64,000 bases of DNA from Symsagittifera roscoffensis (GCF_963678635.1 NC_087065.1:5977209-6041208), one strand, 5' to 3'. Positions 11,886 through 24,330 are shown, counted from the first letter of the stretch. The notes: generated by a model not told the origin, from the sequence alone. A program made the numbers and translations.

Positions 11886-12495
11886 TGATAGTTTGTCTAA
11901 TCTCCTTAAAATCAATCATGTAAGCAAATTGACATTTGTGCAGGCGAATTGACATCAAAAACAGTTTCTTTTTTCAAATGTTTCGCTTCCCATACTAGGG
12001 GACGATTTTGAGATACTTTACTAAAAATTACTCAGTTTATTTTGCTGCAAGTGGACTAAAAAGTTAAAATTTTTTACCCAAGGCATTTTCGATTATCTGT
12101 TATGAGAAAGAGAAGAAATTTGGGATCTTATCTTTTTCACCTTATAACCAAACCAATTTTTTTTTTAACTAAACCAAAAAGTTAATATTTTTTACCCAAG
12201 GCATTTTTGATGTTCTGTTATGAGAAAGCGAAGAATTTTGCGCCCTTATCTTCTTCACCTTAAAACCAAATCAATTTTATGTTGATTTTTTCTCCAATTT
12301 ATGAATAGATTAAGTCCATGTTTTTTCGCTTCGATTTAAACTTTTACAAACATTTAATTTCTTCGATTTTCATCTAAAAACCTCTAATCGGAACAAAACT
12401 CTTCTTTGTTTTCACCGTCTGTTACTTTCACGGTTAAAACAAACAAAAGCTTGCTTTCTTGGAAAAAATGCATGATTATTCCTTTCGGAGTTGCA

Positions 12496-12569
12496 CGCTC
12501 CTGGGTGGGCTTGAACCACCAACCTTTCGGCTTACAGCCGAACGCGCTAGCCGATTGCGCCACAAGAGC
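12496..12569 (-). tRNA. tRNA with Tyr anticodon GTA on an Asn body
   Basis: Identical in body and loop (CTGTAAG) to the copy at 11812; the two units are near-identical 684-bp duplicates. Confidence 0.8.
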
Positions 12570-13178
12570 TGATAGTTTGTCTAATCTCCTTAAAATCAAT
12601 CATGTAAGCAAATTGACATTTGTGCAGGCGAATTGACATCAAAAACAGTTTCTTTTTTCAAATGTTTCGCTTCCCATACTAGGGGACGATTTTGAGATAC
12701 TTTACTAAAAATTACTCAGTTTATTTTGCTGGAAGTGGACTAAAAAGTTAAAATTTTTTACCCAAGGCATTTTCGATTATCTGTTATGAGAAAGAGAAGA
12801 AATTTGGGATCTTATCTTTTTCACCTTATAACCAAACCAATTTTTTTTTAACCAAACCAAAAAGTTAAAATTTTTTACCCAAGGCATTTTCGATGTTCTG
12901 TTATGAGAAAGAAAAGAATTTTGGGCTCTTATCTTCTTCACCTTAAAACCAAATCAATTTTATGTTGATTTTTTCTCCAATTTATGAATAGATTAAGTCC
13001 ATGTTTTTTTGCTTCGATTTAAACTTTTACAAACATTTAATTTCTTCGATTTTCATCTAAAAACCTCTAATCGGAACAAAACTCTTCTTTGTTTTCACTG
13101 TCTGTTACTTTCACGGTTAAAACAAACAAAAGCTTGCTTTCTTGGAAAAAATGCATGATTATTCCTTTCGGAGTTGCA

Positions 13179-13252
13179 CGCTCCTGGGTGGGCTTGAACC
13201 ACCAACTTTTCGGCTTACAGCCGAACGCGCTAGCCTATTGCGCCACAAGAGC
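13179..13252 (-). tRNA. tRNA with Tyr anticodon GTA on an Asn body
   Basis: Same CTGTAAG loop. Two extra loop changes, G45 to A and C17 to A, show that it has existed long enough to diverge while keeping GTA. Confidence 0.78.
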
Positions 13253-13744
13253 TGAAAGTTTGTCTAATCTCCTTAAAGTCAATCATGTAAGTAAATTGAC
13301 ATTTGTGCAGGCGAATTGACATCAAAAACAGTTTCTTTTTTCAAATGTTTCGCTTCCCATACTAGGGGACGATTTTGAGATACTTTACTAAAAATTACTC
13401 AGTTTATTTTGCTGGAAGTGGACTAAAAAGTTAAAATTTTTTACCCAAGGCATTTTCGATGTTCTGTTATGAGAAAGAAAAGAATTTTGGGCTCTTATCT
13501 TCTTCACCTTAAAACCAAACCAATTTAATGTTGATTTCTTCTTCAATTTATGAATAGATTAAGCCCATGTTTTTTTGCTTCGATTTAAATTTTTACAAAC
13601 ATTTAATTTCTTCGATTTTCACCTAAAAACCTCTAATCGGAACAAAACTCTTCTTTGTTTTCACTGTCTGTTAATTTCACGGTTAAAAGAAACAAAAGCT
13701 TGCTTTCTTTGGAAAAATGCAAGATTATTCCTTTCGGAGTTGCA

Positions 13745-13818
13745 TGCTCCTGGGTGGGCTTGAACTACCAACCTTTCGGTTAACAGCCGAACTCGCTAGC
13801 CGATTGCGCCACAAGAGC
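13745..13818 (-). pseudogene. tRNA-Asn(GTT)-like, damaged
   Basis: Discriminator G73 to A, G52 to A (B box and T stem mismatch) and C25 to A (D stem mismatch). Confidence 0.65.
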
Positions 13819-14311
13819 TGAAATTTTTTCTAATCTCTTTAAAATGAATCATGTAAGTAAATTGACATTTGTGCAGGCGAATTGACATCAAAAACAGTTT
13901 CTTTTTTCAAATGTTTCGCTTCCCATACTAGGGGACAATTTTGAGATACTTTACTAAAATTTACTCAATTCATCATGCTGGAAGTGGACTAAAAAGTTAA
14001 TATTTTTTACCCAAGGCATTTTCGATGTTCTGTTATGAGAAAGAAAAGAATTTTGCGCCCTTATCTTCTGCACTTTAAAAACAAACCAAGTTTATGTTGA
14101 TTTTTTCTTCAATTTATGAATAGATTAAGTCCATGTTTTTTTGCTTCGATTTAAACTTTTACAAACATTTAATTTCTTCGATTTTCATCTAAAAACCTCT
14201 AATCCGAACAAAACTCTTCTTTTTTTGACTGTTTGTTACTTTCACGGTTAAACGAAACAATAGCTTGCTTTTTTTGGAACAAAACGCCTAAAAGTTCAGT
14301 TGGGAATTGCA

Positions 14312-14385
14312 CGCTCCTGGGTAGGCTTGAACCACAAAACTTTCGGTTAACAGCCAAACGCGCTAGCCGATTGATAAACAAGAGC
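14312..14385 (-). pseudogene. tRNA-Asn-like, D stem destroyed
   Basis: The 5' D stem GCGC has become TATC and position 9 has changed, so the A box is gone. G49 to T unpairs the T stem. The GTT loop survives. Confidence 0.8.
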
Positions 14386-14878
14386 TGAAACTTTGTCTAA
14401 TCTCCTTAAAATTAATCATGTAAGTAAACTGACATTTGTACAGGTGAATTGACATCAAAAAAAGTTTCTTTTTTCAAATGTTTCGCTTCCCATACTAGGG
14501 GACGATTTTGAGATACTTTACTAAAATTTACTCAATTCATTGTGCTGGAAGTGGACTAAAAAGTTAATATTTTTTACCCAAGGAATTTTCGATGTTCTGT
14601 TATGAGAAAGCGAAGAAATTTGCGCCCTTATCTTCTTCACGTTAAAACCAAACCAATTTTATGTTGATTTTTTCTTCAATTTATGAATAGATTAAGTCCA
14701 TGTTTTTTTGCTTCGATTTAAATTTTTACAAACATTTAATTTCTTCGATTTTCACCTAAAAACCTCTAATCGGAACAAAACTCTTCTTTGTTTTCACAGT
14801 CTGTTACTTTCACGGTTAAAACAAACAAAAGCATGCTTTCTTTGGAAAAAATGCATAATTATTCCTTTTGCAGCTGCA

Positions 14879-14885
14879 AGCTCAT

Positions 14886-14932
<47 letters not shown>

Positions 14933-14952
14933 GCCGATTGCGCCATAAGAGC
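14879..14952 (-). pseudogene. tRNA-Asn(GTT)-like, acceptor damaged
   Basis: Mismatches at 5-68 (T-T) and 7-66 (A-C), and the discriminator is T. The T arm, anticodon arm and D arm are intact. Confidence 0.65.
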
Positions 14953-15445
14953 TGAAAGGTTGTCTAATCTCCTTAAAATCAATCATGTAAGTAAATTGAC
15001 ATTTGTGCAGGCGAATTGACATCAAAACAGTTTCTTTTTTCAAATGTTTCGCTTCCCATACTAGGTGACGATTTTGAGATACTTAACTAAAATTTACTCA
15101 ATTTATTATGCTGGCAGTGGACTAAAAAGTTAATATTTTTTACTCAAGGCCTTTTCGATGTGCTGTTATGAGAAAGAAAAGAATTTTGAGCTCTCATCTG
15201 CTTCACTTTAAAACCAAACCAAGTTTATGTTGATTTTTTCTTCAATTTATGAATAGATTAAGTCCATGTTTTTTTGCTTCGATTTAAATTTTTACAAACA
15301 TTTAATTTCTTCGATTTTCATCTAAAAACCTCTAATCCGAGCAAAACTCTTCTTTTTTTTCACTGTTTGTTACTTTCACGGTTAAACGAAACAATAGCTT
15401 GCTTTTTTTGGAACAAAACGCCTAAATGTTCAGTTGGGAATTGCA

Positions 15446-15518
15446 CGCTCCTGGGTAGGCTTGAACCACAAACCTTTCGGTTGACGCCGAACGCGCTAGC
15501 CGATTGCCCCACAAGAGC
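15446..15518 (-). pseudogene. tRNA-like with 6-nt anticodon loop
   Basis: 73 nt; the anticodon loop has lost one base and reads CGTCAA, so no normal anticodon exists. T stem 49-65 and D stem 11-24 are mismatched. T2 trailer. Confidence 0.8.
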
Positions 15519-16128
15519 TAAAACTAAACATAATCTCCTTGAAGCCAATCATGTAAGTAAATGGACATTTGTGCAGGTGAATTAACATCAAAAGTAGTTT
15601 CTTTTTTCAAATGTTTGGCTTCCCATACTAGGGGACAATTTTAAGGTACTTCACTAAAATTTACTCAATTCATTTTGCTGGAAGTGGACCAAAAACTAAA
15701 AATTTTTACCCAAGGCATTTTCGATTATCTGTTATGAGAAAGAGAAGAAATTTGGGATCTTATCTTTTTCACCTTATAACCAAACCAATTTTTTTTTTAA
15801 CCAAACCAAAAAGTTAAAATTTTTTACCCAAGGCATTTTCGATGTTCTGTTATGAGAAAGAAAAGAATTTTGGGCTCTTATCTTCTTCACCTTAAAACCA
15901 AACCAATTCAATGTTGATTTCTTCTTCAATTTATGAATAGATTAAATCCATGTATTTTTGCTTCGATTTAAGTTTTTACAAACATTTAATTTTTTAGATT
16001 TTCATCTAAAAACCTCTAATCCGAACTAAACTCTTCTTTTTTTTCACTGTTTGTTACTTTCACAGTTAAACGAAACAATAGCTTGCTTTTTTGGATTAAA
16101 ACGCCTAAATGTTCAGTTGGGAATAGCA

Positions 16129-16202
16129 CGCTCCTGGGTAGGCTTGAACCAAAAACCTTTCGGTTAACAACCGAACGCGCTAGCCGATTGTGCCACAAGA
16201 GC
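16129..16202 (-). pseudogene. tRNA-Asn(GTT)-like, T and D stems damaged
   Basis: G49 and G50 are both T, so two T-stem pairs are lost. G12 to A breaks the D stem; C32 to T. Confidence 0.7.
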
Positions 16203-16653
16203 AGAAAGTTTGTCTAATCTCCTGAAAATCAATCATGTAAGTAAATTGACATTTGTGCATGTGAATTGACATCAACAACAGTTTCTTTTTTCAAATGTTT
16301 CGCTTCCCATACTAGGGGACGATATTGAGATACTTTACTAAAATTTACTCAATTCATTTTGCTGGAAGTGGACCAAAAACTAAAAATTTTTACCCAAGGC
16401 ATTTTCGATTATCTGTTATGAGAAAGAGAAGAAATATGGGATCTTATCTTTTTCACCTTATAACCAAACCAATTTTTTTTTTCAATTAATGAATAGATTA
16501 AATCCCTGTATTTTTGCTTCGATTTAAGTTTTTACAAACATTTAATTTCTTCGATTTTTATCTAAAAACCTCTAATCCGAACAAAACTCTTCTTTTTTTC
16601 ACTGTTTGTTACTTTCACGGTTAAACGAAACAATAGCTTGCTTTTTTTGGAAC

Positions 16654-16657
16654 AAAA
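16654..16657 (-). terminator. Pol III terminator, trailer type T2 (T4)
   Basis: Four T residues, 27 nt beyond the tRNA copy at 16685-16758. The T2 trailer differs in sequence from T1, yet the T-run sits at the same distance. Confidence 0.65.
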
Positions 16658-16684
16658 CGCCTAAATGTTCAGTTGGGAATAGCA

Positions 16685-16758
16685 CGCTCCTGGGTAGGCT
16701 TGAACCACAAACCTTTCGGTTAACAGCCGAACGCGCTAGCCGATTGCCCCACAAGAGC
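16685..16758 (-). tRNA. tRNA-Asn(GTT), weakened stems
   Basis: Full length with intact GTT loop. One mismatch each in the T stem (49-65) and D stem (11-24), typical of the T2-trailer subfamily. Could be functional or decaying. Confidence 0.55.
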
Positions 16759-17254
16759 TAAATTTATGAATAATCTCCTTGAAGCCATTCATGTAAGTAA
16801 ATGGACATTTGTACAGGTGAATTAACTTCAATAGTAGTTTCTTTTTTCAAATGTTTGGCTTCCCATACTAGCGGACGATTTTAGGGTACTTTACTAGAAT
16901 TTACTCAATTCATTTTGCTGATAGTGGACCAAAAACTAAAAATTTTTACCCAAGGCATTTTCGATTATCTGTTATGAGAAAGAGAAGAAATTTGGGATCT
17001 TATCTTTTTCACCTTATAACCAAACCAATTTTTTTTTTCAATTTATGACCAGATTAAATCCATGTATTTTTGCTTCGATTTAAGTTTTTACAAACATTTA
17101 ATTTCTTCAATTTTCACCCAAGGCATTTCATCTAAAAACCTCTAATCCGAATAAAACTCTTCTTTTTTTCACTGTTTGTTACTTTCACGGTTAAACGAAA
17201 CAATAGCTTGCTTTTTTTGGAACAAAACGCCTAAAAGTTCAGTTGGGAATTGCA

Positions 17255-17327
17255 CGCTCCTGGGTAGGCTTGAACCACAAACCTTTCGTTTGACGCCGAA
17301 CGCGCTAGCCGATTGCCCCACAAGAGC
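17255..17327 (-). pseudogene. tRNA-like with 6-nt anticodon loop
   Basis: Same CGTCAA loop as the copy at 15446, plus C39 to A opening the top of the anticodon stem. Confidence 0.8.
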
Positions 17328-17808
17328 TAAAATTAAGAATAATCTCCTTGAAGCCAATCATGTAAGTAAATGGACATTTGTGCAGGTGAATTAACATCAA
17401 AAGTAGTTTCTTTTTTCAAATGTTTGGCTTCCCATACTAGGGGACGATTTTAAGGTACTTTACTAAAATTTACTCCATTCATTTTGCTGGAAGTGGGCCA
17501 AAAACTAAAAATTTTTACCCAAGGCATTTTCGATTATCTGTTATGAGAAAGAGAAAAATTTGGGATCTTATCTTTTTCACCTTATAACCAAACCAATTTT
17601 TTTTTCAATTTATGAATAGATTAAATCCATGTATTTTTGCTTCGATTTAAGTTTTTACAAACATTTAATTTCTTCGATTTCCATCTAAAAACCTCTAATC
17701 CGAACAAAACTCTTCTTTTTTTTTCAATGTTTGTTACTTTCACGGTTAAACGAAACAATAGCTTGCTTTTTTGGAACAAAACGCCTAAAAGTTCAGTTGG
17801 GAATAGCA

Positions 17809-17882
17809 CGCTCCTAGGTAGGCTTGAACCACAAACCTTTCAGTTACCAGCCGAACGCGCTAGCCGATTGCCCCACAAGAGC
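17809..17882 (-). tRNA. tRNA-like with anticodon GGT on an Asn body
   Basis: Loop CTGGTAA gives GGT at 34-36 (Thr by the code). C40 to T (wobble), 66 is T (wobble), and one mismatch each in the T and D stems as in other T2-trailer copies. Confidence 0.55.
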
Positions 17883-18365
17883 TAAACTTAAGAATGATCT
17901 CCTTGAAGCCAATCATGTAAGTAAATGGACATTTGTGCAGGTGAATTAACATCAAAAGTAGTTTCTTTTTTCAAATGTTTGGCTTCCCATACTAGGGGAC
18001 GATTTTGAGGTACTTTACTAAAATTTACTCAATTCATTTTGCTGGAAGTGGACCAAAAACTAAAAATTTTTACCTAAGGCATTTTCGATTATCTGTTATT
18101 GAAAAGAGAAGAAATTTGGGATCTTATCTTTTTCACCTTACAACCAAACCAATTCTTTTTTCAATTTATGAATAGATTAAATCCATGTATTTTTGCTTCG
18201 ATTTAAGTTTTTACAAACATTTAATTTCTTCGAAATTCATCCAAAAACCTCTAATCGGAACAAAACTCTTCTTTGTTTTCTCAGTCTGTTACTTTCACGG
18301 TTAAAACAATCAATAGCTTGCTTTAATTTGTAACGAAACGCCTAAATTTTCCGTTAGAAGTTGCA

Positions 18366-18439
18366 CGCTCCTGGGTGAGCCTGAACCACCAACTTTTCAG
18401 TTAACAACCGAACGCACTAGCCGATTGCACCACAAGAGC
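18366..18439 (-). pseudogene. tRNA-Asn(GTT)-like, A58 lost
   Basis: The conserved A58 is G, and there are wobbles at 53-61, 30-40, 12-23 and 11-24; C32 to T. Confidence 0.6.
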
Positions 18440-18932
18440 TGAAAGTTAGTCTATTCTCCTTGAAATCAATCATGAAAGTAAATAGACATTTGTGCAAGTG
18501 AATTGACATAAAAAGCAGTTTCTTTTTTCAAATGTTTCGATTCCCATACTAGGGGCCGATTTTGAGATACTTTACTAAAATTTACTCAATTCATTTTTGC
18601 TGGAAGTGGACTAAAAAGTGAATATTTTTTCCCAAGGATATTTCGCTTTTCTGTTATGAGAAAGAAAATAATTTTGCGCCCTTATCTTCTTCACCTTAAA
18701 ACCAAACCAATTTAATGTTGATTTCTTCTTCAATTTATGAATAGATTAAGTCCATGTTTTTTGCTTCGATTTAAATTTTTACAAACATTTAATTTCTTCG
18801 AATTTCATCCAAAAACCTCTCATCGGAACCAAGATTTTCTTTGTTTTCACAGTCTGTTACTTTCACGGTTAAAACAAACAAACGCTTGCTTTCTTTGGAA
18901 AAAAATGTATAATTATTCCTTTCGGAGTTGCA

Positions 18933-18993
18933 CGCTCCTGGGTGGGCTTGAACCATCAACCTTTCGGTTAACCGTCGATTGCGCCACAAGAGC
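18933..18993 (-). pseudogene. 61-nt tRNA remnant with 13-nt internal deletion
   Basis: Lost bases cover the 3' half of the D arm and the 5' half of the anticodon stem. G50 to A in the T stem; B box otherwise intact. First of five copies of this deletion type. Confidence 0.85.
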
Positions 18994-19489
18994 TCAAAAT
19001 TTTTCTAATCTCCTTGAAATCAATCATGTAAGTAAATTGACATTTGTGCAGGTGAATTGACATCAAAAACAGTTTTTTTTTCAATTGTTTCGCTTCCCAT
19101 ACTAGGGGACACGATTTTGGGAAACTCTACTAAAATTTACTCAGTTCATTTTTCTGGAACTGGACCAAGAGGTGAAAATCTTTTACGCAAGGCATTTTCA
19201 ATGTTCTGTTATGAGAAAGAAAAAAACTTTGGGCTCTTATCTTCTTCTTCACCTTAAAACCAAACCAATTTATGTTGATTTTTTCCAATTTATGATGAGA
19301 TTAAGTCCATGTATTTTTGCTTCGATTTAAGTTTTTACAAACATTTAATTTCTTCGAATTTCATCCAAAAACCTCTAATCGGAACAAAACTCTTCTTTGT
19401 TTTCTCAGTCTGTTGATTTCACGTTTAAAACAAACAACAGCTTGCTTTAATTTGTAACGAAACACCTAAAAGTTCCAGGAGAAGTTGCA

Positions 19490-19501
19490 CGCTCCTGGGT
19501 A

Positions 19502-19536
<35 letters not shown>

Positions 19537-19563
19537 TGCGCTAGCCGATTGCGCCACAAGAGC
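19490..19563 (-). tRNA. tRNA-Asn(GTT), near-consensus, T4 trailer
   Basis: C62 to T (G-U in the T stem) and G26 to A; otherwise consensus. Confidence 0.8.
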
Positions 19564-20054
19564 TGAAAGAATGCCTAATCTCCTTGAAACCAATCATGTA
19601 AGTAAATGACATTTGAGCAGGTGAAATGACATCAAAAGCAGTTTCTTTTTCCAAATGTTTCGCTTCCCATGCTAGGGGAAGATTTTGAGATACTTTACTA
19701 AAATTTACTCAATTCATTATGCTGGAAGTGGACCATAAAGTGAAAATTTTTCACCCACGGGATTTTCGATGTTCTGTTATGATAAAAAAAAAGAATTTCG
19801 GGCTCTTATCTTCTTCACCTTAAAACCAAACCAATTTATGTTGATTTTTTCCAATTTATGAATAGATTAGTCCATGTATTTTTGCTTCGATTTAAGTTTT
19901 TACAAACATTTAATTTCTTCGAATTTCATCCAAAAACCTCTAATCGGAACAAAACTCTTCTTTGTTTTCACAGTGTGTTACTTTCACGGTTAAAAGAAAC
20001 CATGGCTTGCTTTACTTTCGAACAAAACTCCTAAATCTTCCGTTGGGAGTTGCA

Positions 20055-20128
20055 CGCTCCTGGGTGGGCTTGAACAACCAACCTTTCGTTTAACAGCCGA
20101 ACTCGCTAGCCGAATGAACCACAAGCGC
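20055..20128 (-). pseudogene. tRNA-Asn(GTT)-like, multiply damaged
   Basis: Mismatches in T stem (52), anticodon stem (31-39), D stem (12 and 25) and acceptor (3-70). T3 trailer. Confidence 0.75.
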
Positions 20129-20619
20129 TGCAAATTTGTCTAACCTCCTTAAAATTAATCATGTAATTAAATTGACATTTGTGCAGGTGAATTGACATCA
20201 AAAAAAAGTTTCTTTTTTCAAATGTTTCGCTTCCCATACTAGGGGAAGATTTTGGAATATTTTACTAAAGTTTTCTCAGTTTATTTTGCTGGAATAGAAC
20301 CAAAAAGTGAAATTTTTTTACGCCAGGCAATTTCGATGTTCTGTTATGAGAAAAAGAATTTTGGGCTCTGATATTCTTTACCTTAAAATCAAACCAATTT
20401 TATGTTGAATTTTTTTTCAATTTATGAATAGATCATGTAATATTTTTTTTGCTTCGATTAAATTTTTACTAACATTAAATTTCTTTGATTTTCATCCGAA
20501 ATCCTCTAATCGGGACGAAACTTTTCTTTGTTTCACAGTCTGTTACTTTCGCGGTTAAAACAAACAACAGCTTGCTTTAATTTGTAAGGAAACACCAAAA
20601 AGTTCCAGGAGAAGTTGCA

Positions 20620-20693
20620 CGCTCCTGGGTAGGCTTGAACCACCAACCTTTCGGTTGACAGCCGAATGCGCTAGCCGATTGCGCCACAAGAGC
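20620..20693 (-). tRNA. tRNA with Asp anticodon GTC on an Asn body
   Basis: Loop CTGTCAA gives GTC at 34-36 (Asp). All stems pair, with one G-U in the T stem; A box and B box intact; G73 kept. Only single-base changes separate it from the copy at 19490: T36 to C is the one in the anticodon. Its surrounding spacer is nearly the same as that of the copy at 19490. Confidence 0.78.
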
Positions 20694-21184
20694 TGAAAGA
20701 TTGCCTAATCTCCTTGAAACCAATCATGTAAGTAAATGACATTTGAGCAGGTGAAATGACATCAAAAGCAGTTTCTTTTTCCAAATGTTTCGCTTCCCAT
20801 GCTAGGGGAAGATTTTGAGATACTTTACTAAAATTTACTCAATTCATTATGCTGGAAGTGGACCATAAAGTGAAAATTTTTCACCCACGGCATTTTCGAT
20901 GTTCTGTTATGAGAAAAAAAAAGAATTTCGGGCTCTTATCTTCTTCACCTTAAAACCAAACCAATTTATGTTGATTTTTTCCAATTTATGAATAGATTAG
21001 TCCATGTATTTTTGCTTCGATTTAAGTTTTTACAAACATTTAATTTCTTCGAATTTCATCCAAAAACCTCTAATCGGAACAAAACTCTTCTTTGTTTTCA
21101 CAGTGTGTTACTTTCACGGTTAAAAGAAACCATGGCTTGCTTTACTTTCGAACAAAACTCCTAAATCTTCCGTTGGGAGTTGCA

Positions 21185-21258
21185 CGCTCCTGGGTGGGCT
21201 TGAACAACCAACCTTTCGTTTAACAGCCGAACTCGCTAGCCGAATGAACCACAAGAGC
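21185..21258 (-). pseudogene. tRNA-Asn(GTT)-like, multiply damaged
   Basis: As the copy at 20055 but with a normal acceptor stem: mismatches at 52, 39, 25 and 12. Confidence 0.72.
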
Positions 21259-21898
21259 TGCAAATTTGTCTAACCTCCTTAAAATTAATCATGTAATTAA
21301 ATTGACATTTGTGCAGGTGATTTGACATCAAAAAAAAGTTTCTTTTTTCAAATGCTTCGCTTCCCATACTAGGGGAAGATTTTGGAATATTTTACTAAAG
21401 TTTTCTCAGTTTATTTTGCTGGAAGTGAACCAAAAAGTGAAATTTTTTTACGCCAGGCAATTTCGATGTTCTGTTATGAGAAAAAGAATTTTGGGCTCTG
21501 ATATTCTTTACCTTAAAATCAAACCAATTTTATGTTGAATTTTTTTTCAATTTATGAATAGATTAAGTCCATGTTTTTTGCTTCGATTTAAATTTTTACA
21601 AACATTTAATTTCTTCAAATTTCATCCAAAAACCTCTCATCGGAACCAAACTCTTCTTTGTTTTCACAGTCTGTTACTTTCACGGATTTTTTTTCAATTT
21701 ATGAAAAGATTAAATCCATGAATTTTTTTTTCGATTTAAGTTTTTACAAATATTTAAACTCTTCGAATTTCATCCAAAAACCTCTTATCGCAATAAAACT
21801 CTTCTTTGTTTTCTCAATCTGTTACTTTCACGGTTAAAACAAACAATAGCTTGCTTTAATTTGTGACGAAACGCCTAAATCTTCCGTTAGAAGTTGCA

Positions 21899-21972
21899 CG
21901 CTCCTGGGTGGTCTTGTACCACCAACCTTTCGGTTAACAACCGAACGCACTAGCCGAATGCACCACAAGAGC
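21899..21972 (-). pseudogene. tRNA-Asn(GTT)-like, T loop damaged
   Basis: T55 to A and C60 to A spoil the B box; C32 to T, A15 to T. Confidence 0.7.
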
Positions 21973-22432
21973 TGAAAGTTTCTCTAATCTCCTTGAAATC
22001 AATCATGAAAGTAAATGGACATTTGTGCAAGTGAATTGACATCAAAAGCAGTTTCTTTTTTCAAATGTTTCGATTCCCATACTAGGGGCCGATTTTGAGA
22101 TACTTTACTAAAATTTACTCAGTTCATTTACCCAAGGCAACTTCGATTTTCTGTTATGAGAAAGAAAAGAATTTTGCGCCCTTATCTTCTTCACCTTAAA
22201 ACCAAACCAATTTAATGTTGATTTCTTCTTCAATTTATGAATAGATTAAGTCCATGTTTTTTGCTTCGATTTAAATTTTTACAAACATTTAATTTCTTCA
22301 AATTTCATCCAAAAACCTCTCATCGGAACCAAACTCTTCTTTGTTTTCACAGTCTGTTACTTTCACGGTTAAAACAAACAAACGCTTGCTTTCTTTGGAA
22401 AAAAATGTATAATTATTCCTTTCGGAGTTGCA

Positions 22433-22439
22433 CGCTCCT

Positions 22440-22474
<35 letters not shown>

Positions 22475-22493
22475 TCGATTGCGCCACAAGAGC
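22433..22493 (-). pseudogene. 61-nt tRNA remnant with 13-nt internal deletion
   Basis: Same deletion type as the copy at 18933, with an intact acceptor stem, T stem and B box. Confidence 0.85.
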
Positions 22494-22987
22494 TGAAAAT
22501 TTTTCTAATCTCTTTGAAATCAATCATGTAAGTAAATTGACATTTGTGCAGGTGAATTGACATCAAAAACAGTTTTTTTTTTCAATTGTTTCGCTTCCCA
22601 TACTAGGGGACACAATTTTGGGATACTTTACTAAAATTTACTCAGTTCATTTTTCTGGAACTGGACGAAAAGGTGAAAATTGTTTACGCAAGGCATTTTC
22701 AATGTTCTTTTATGAGAAAGAAAAGAACTTTGGGCTCTTATCTTCTTCACCTTAAAACCAAATCAATTTATGTTGATTTTTTCCAATTTATGAATAGATT
22801 AAGTCCATGTATTTTTGCTTCGATTTAAGTTTTTACAAACATTTAATTTCTTCGAATTTCATCCAAAAACCTCTAATCGGAACAAAACTCTTCTTTGTTT
22901 TCTCAGTCTGTTACTTTCACGGTTAAAACAAACAACAGCTTGCTTTAATTTGTAACGAAACGCCTAAAAGTTTCAGTAGAAGTTGCA

Positions 22988-22994
22988 CGCTCCT

Positions 22995-23029
<35 letters not shown>

Positions 23030-23048
23030 TCGATTGCGCCACAAGAGC
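22988..23048 (-). pseudogene. 61-nt tRNA remnant on a T4 trailer
   Basis: The same 61-nt body, but joined to a T4 trailer that elsewhere goes with full-length copies. A recombinant or converted unit. Confidence 0.85.
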
Positions 23049-23541
23049 TGAAAATTTTTCTAATCTCCTTGAAATCAATCATGTAAGTAAATTGACATTT
23101 GTGCAGGTGAATTGACATCAAAAACAGTTTTTTTTTCAATTGTTTCGCTTCCCATACTAGGGGACACAATTTTGGGATACTTTACTAAAATTTACTCAGT
23201 TCATTTTTCTGGAACTGGACGAAAAGGTGAAAATTGTTTACGCAAGGCATTTTCAATGTTCTGTTATGAGAAAGAAAAGAACTTTGGGCTCTTATCTTCT
23301 TCACCTTAAAACCAAATCAATTTATCTTGATTTTTTCCAATTTATGAATAGATTAAGTCCATGTATTTTTGCTTCGATTTAAGTTTTTACAAACATTTAA
23401 TTTCTTCGAATTTCATCCAAAAACCTCTAATCGGAACAAAACTCTTCTTTGTTTTCACAGTGTGTTACTTTCACGGTTAAAAGAAACCATGGCTTGCTTT
23501 ACTTTCGAACAAAACTCCTAAATCTTCCGTTGGGAGTTGCA

Positions 23542-23615
23542 CGCTCCTGGGTGGGCTTGAACAACCAACCTTTCGTTTAACAGCCGAACTCGCTAGCCGA
23601 ATGAACCACAAGAGC
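23542..23615 (-). pseudogene. tRNA-Asn(GTT)-like, multiply damaged
   Basis: Duplicate of the copy at 21185 within the 2357-bp block. Confidence 0.72.
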
Positions 23616-24256
23616 TGCAAATTTGTCTAACCTCCTTAAAATTAATCATGTAATTAAATTGACATTTGTGCAGGTGATTTGACATCAAAAAAAAAGTTTC
23701 TTTTTTCAAATGCTTCGCTTCCCATACTAGGGGAAGATTTTGGAATATTTTACTAAAGTTTTCTCAGTTTATTTTGCTGGAAGTGAACCAAAAAGTGAAA
23801 TTTTTTTACGCCAGGCAATTTCGATGTTCTGTTATGAGAAAAAGAATTTTGGGCTCTGATATTCTTTACCTTAAAATCAAACCAATTTTATGTTGAATTT
23901 TTTTTCAATTTATGAATAGATTAAGTCCATGTTTTTTGCTTCGATTTAATTTTTTACAAACATTTAATTTCTTCAAATTTCATCCAAAAACCTCTCATCG
24001 GAACCAAACTCTTCTTTGTTTTCACAGTCTGTTACTTTCACGGATTTTTTTTCAATTTATGAAAAGATTAAATCCATGAATTTTTTTTTCGATTTAAGTT
24101 TTTACAAATATTTAAACTCTTCGAATTTCATCCAAAAACCTCTTATCGCAATAAAACTCTTCTTTGTTTTCTCAATCTGTTACTTTCACGGTTAAAACAA
24201 ACAATAGCTTGCTTTAATTTGTGACGAAACGCCTAAATCTTCCGTTAGAAGTTGCA

Positions 24257-24330
24257 CGCTCCTGGGTGGTCTTGTACCACCAACCTTTCGGTTAACAACC
24301 GAACGCACTAGCCGACTGCACCACAAGAGC
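24257..24330 (-). pseudogene. tRNA-Asn(GTT)-like, T loop damaged
   Basis: Duplicate of the copy at 21899, differing at position 15 (G). Confidence 0.7.

Larger units (their letters stand above)
11391..12885. repeat. 684-bp array units with internal 118-bp partial duplication
   Basis: In three consecutive spacers the block around CCCAAGGCATTTTCGAT appears twice, 118 bp apart (for example at 11393 and 11511). A poly-T tract lies between the copies. This lengthens the units to 683-684 bp, and these units lead up to the three GTA copies. The spacer preceding 16129 carries the same kind of duplication. Confidence 0.8.
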
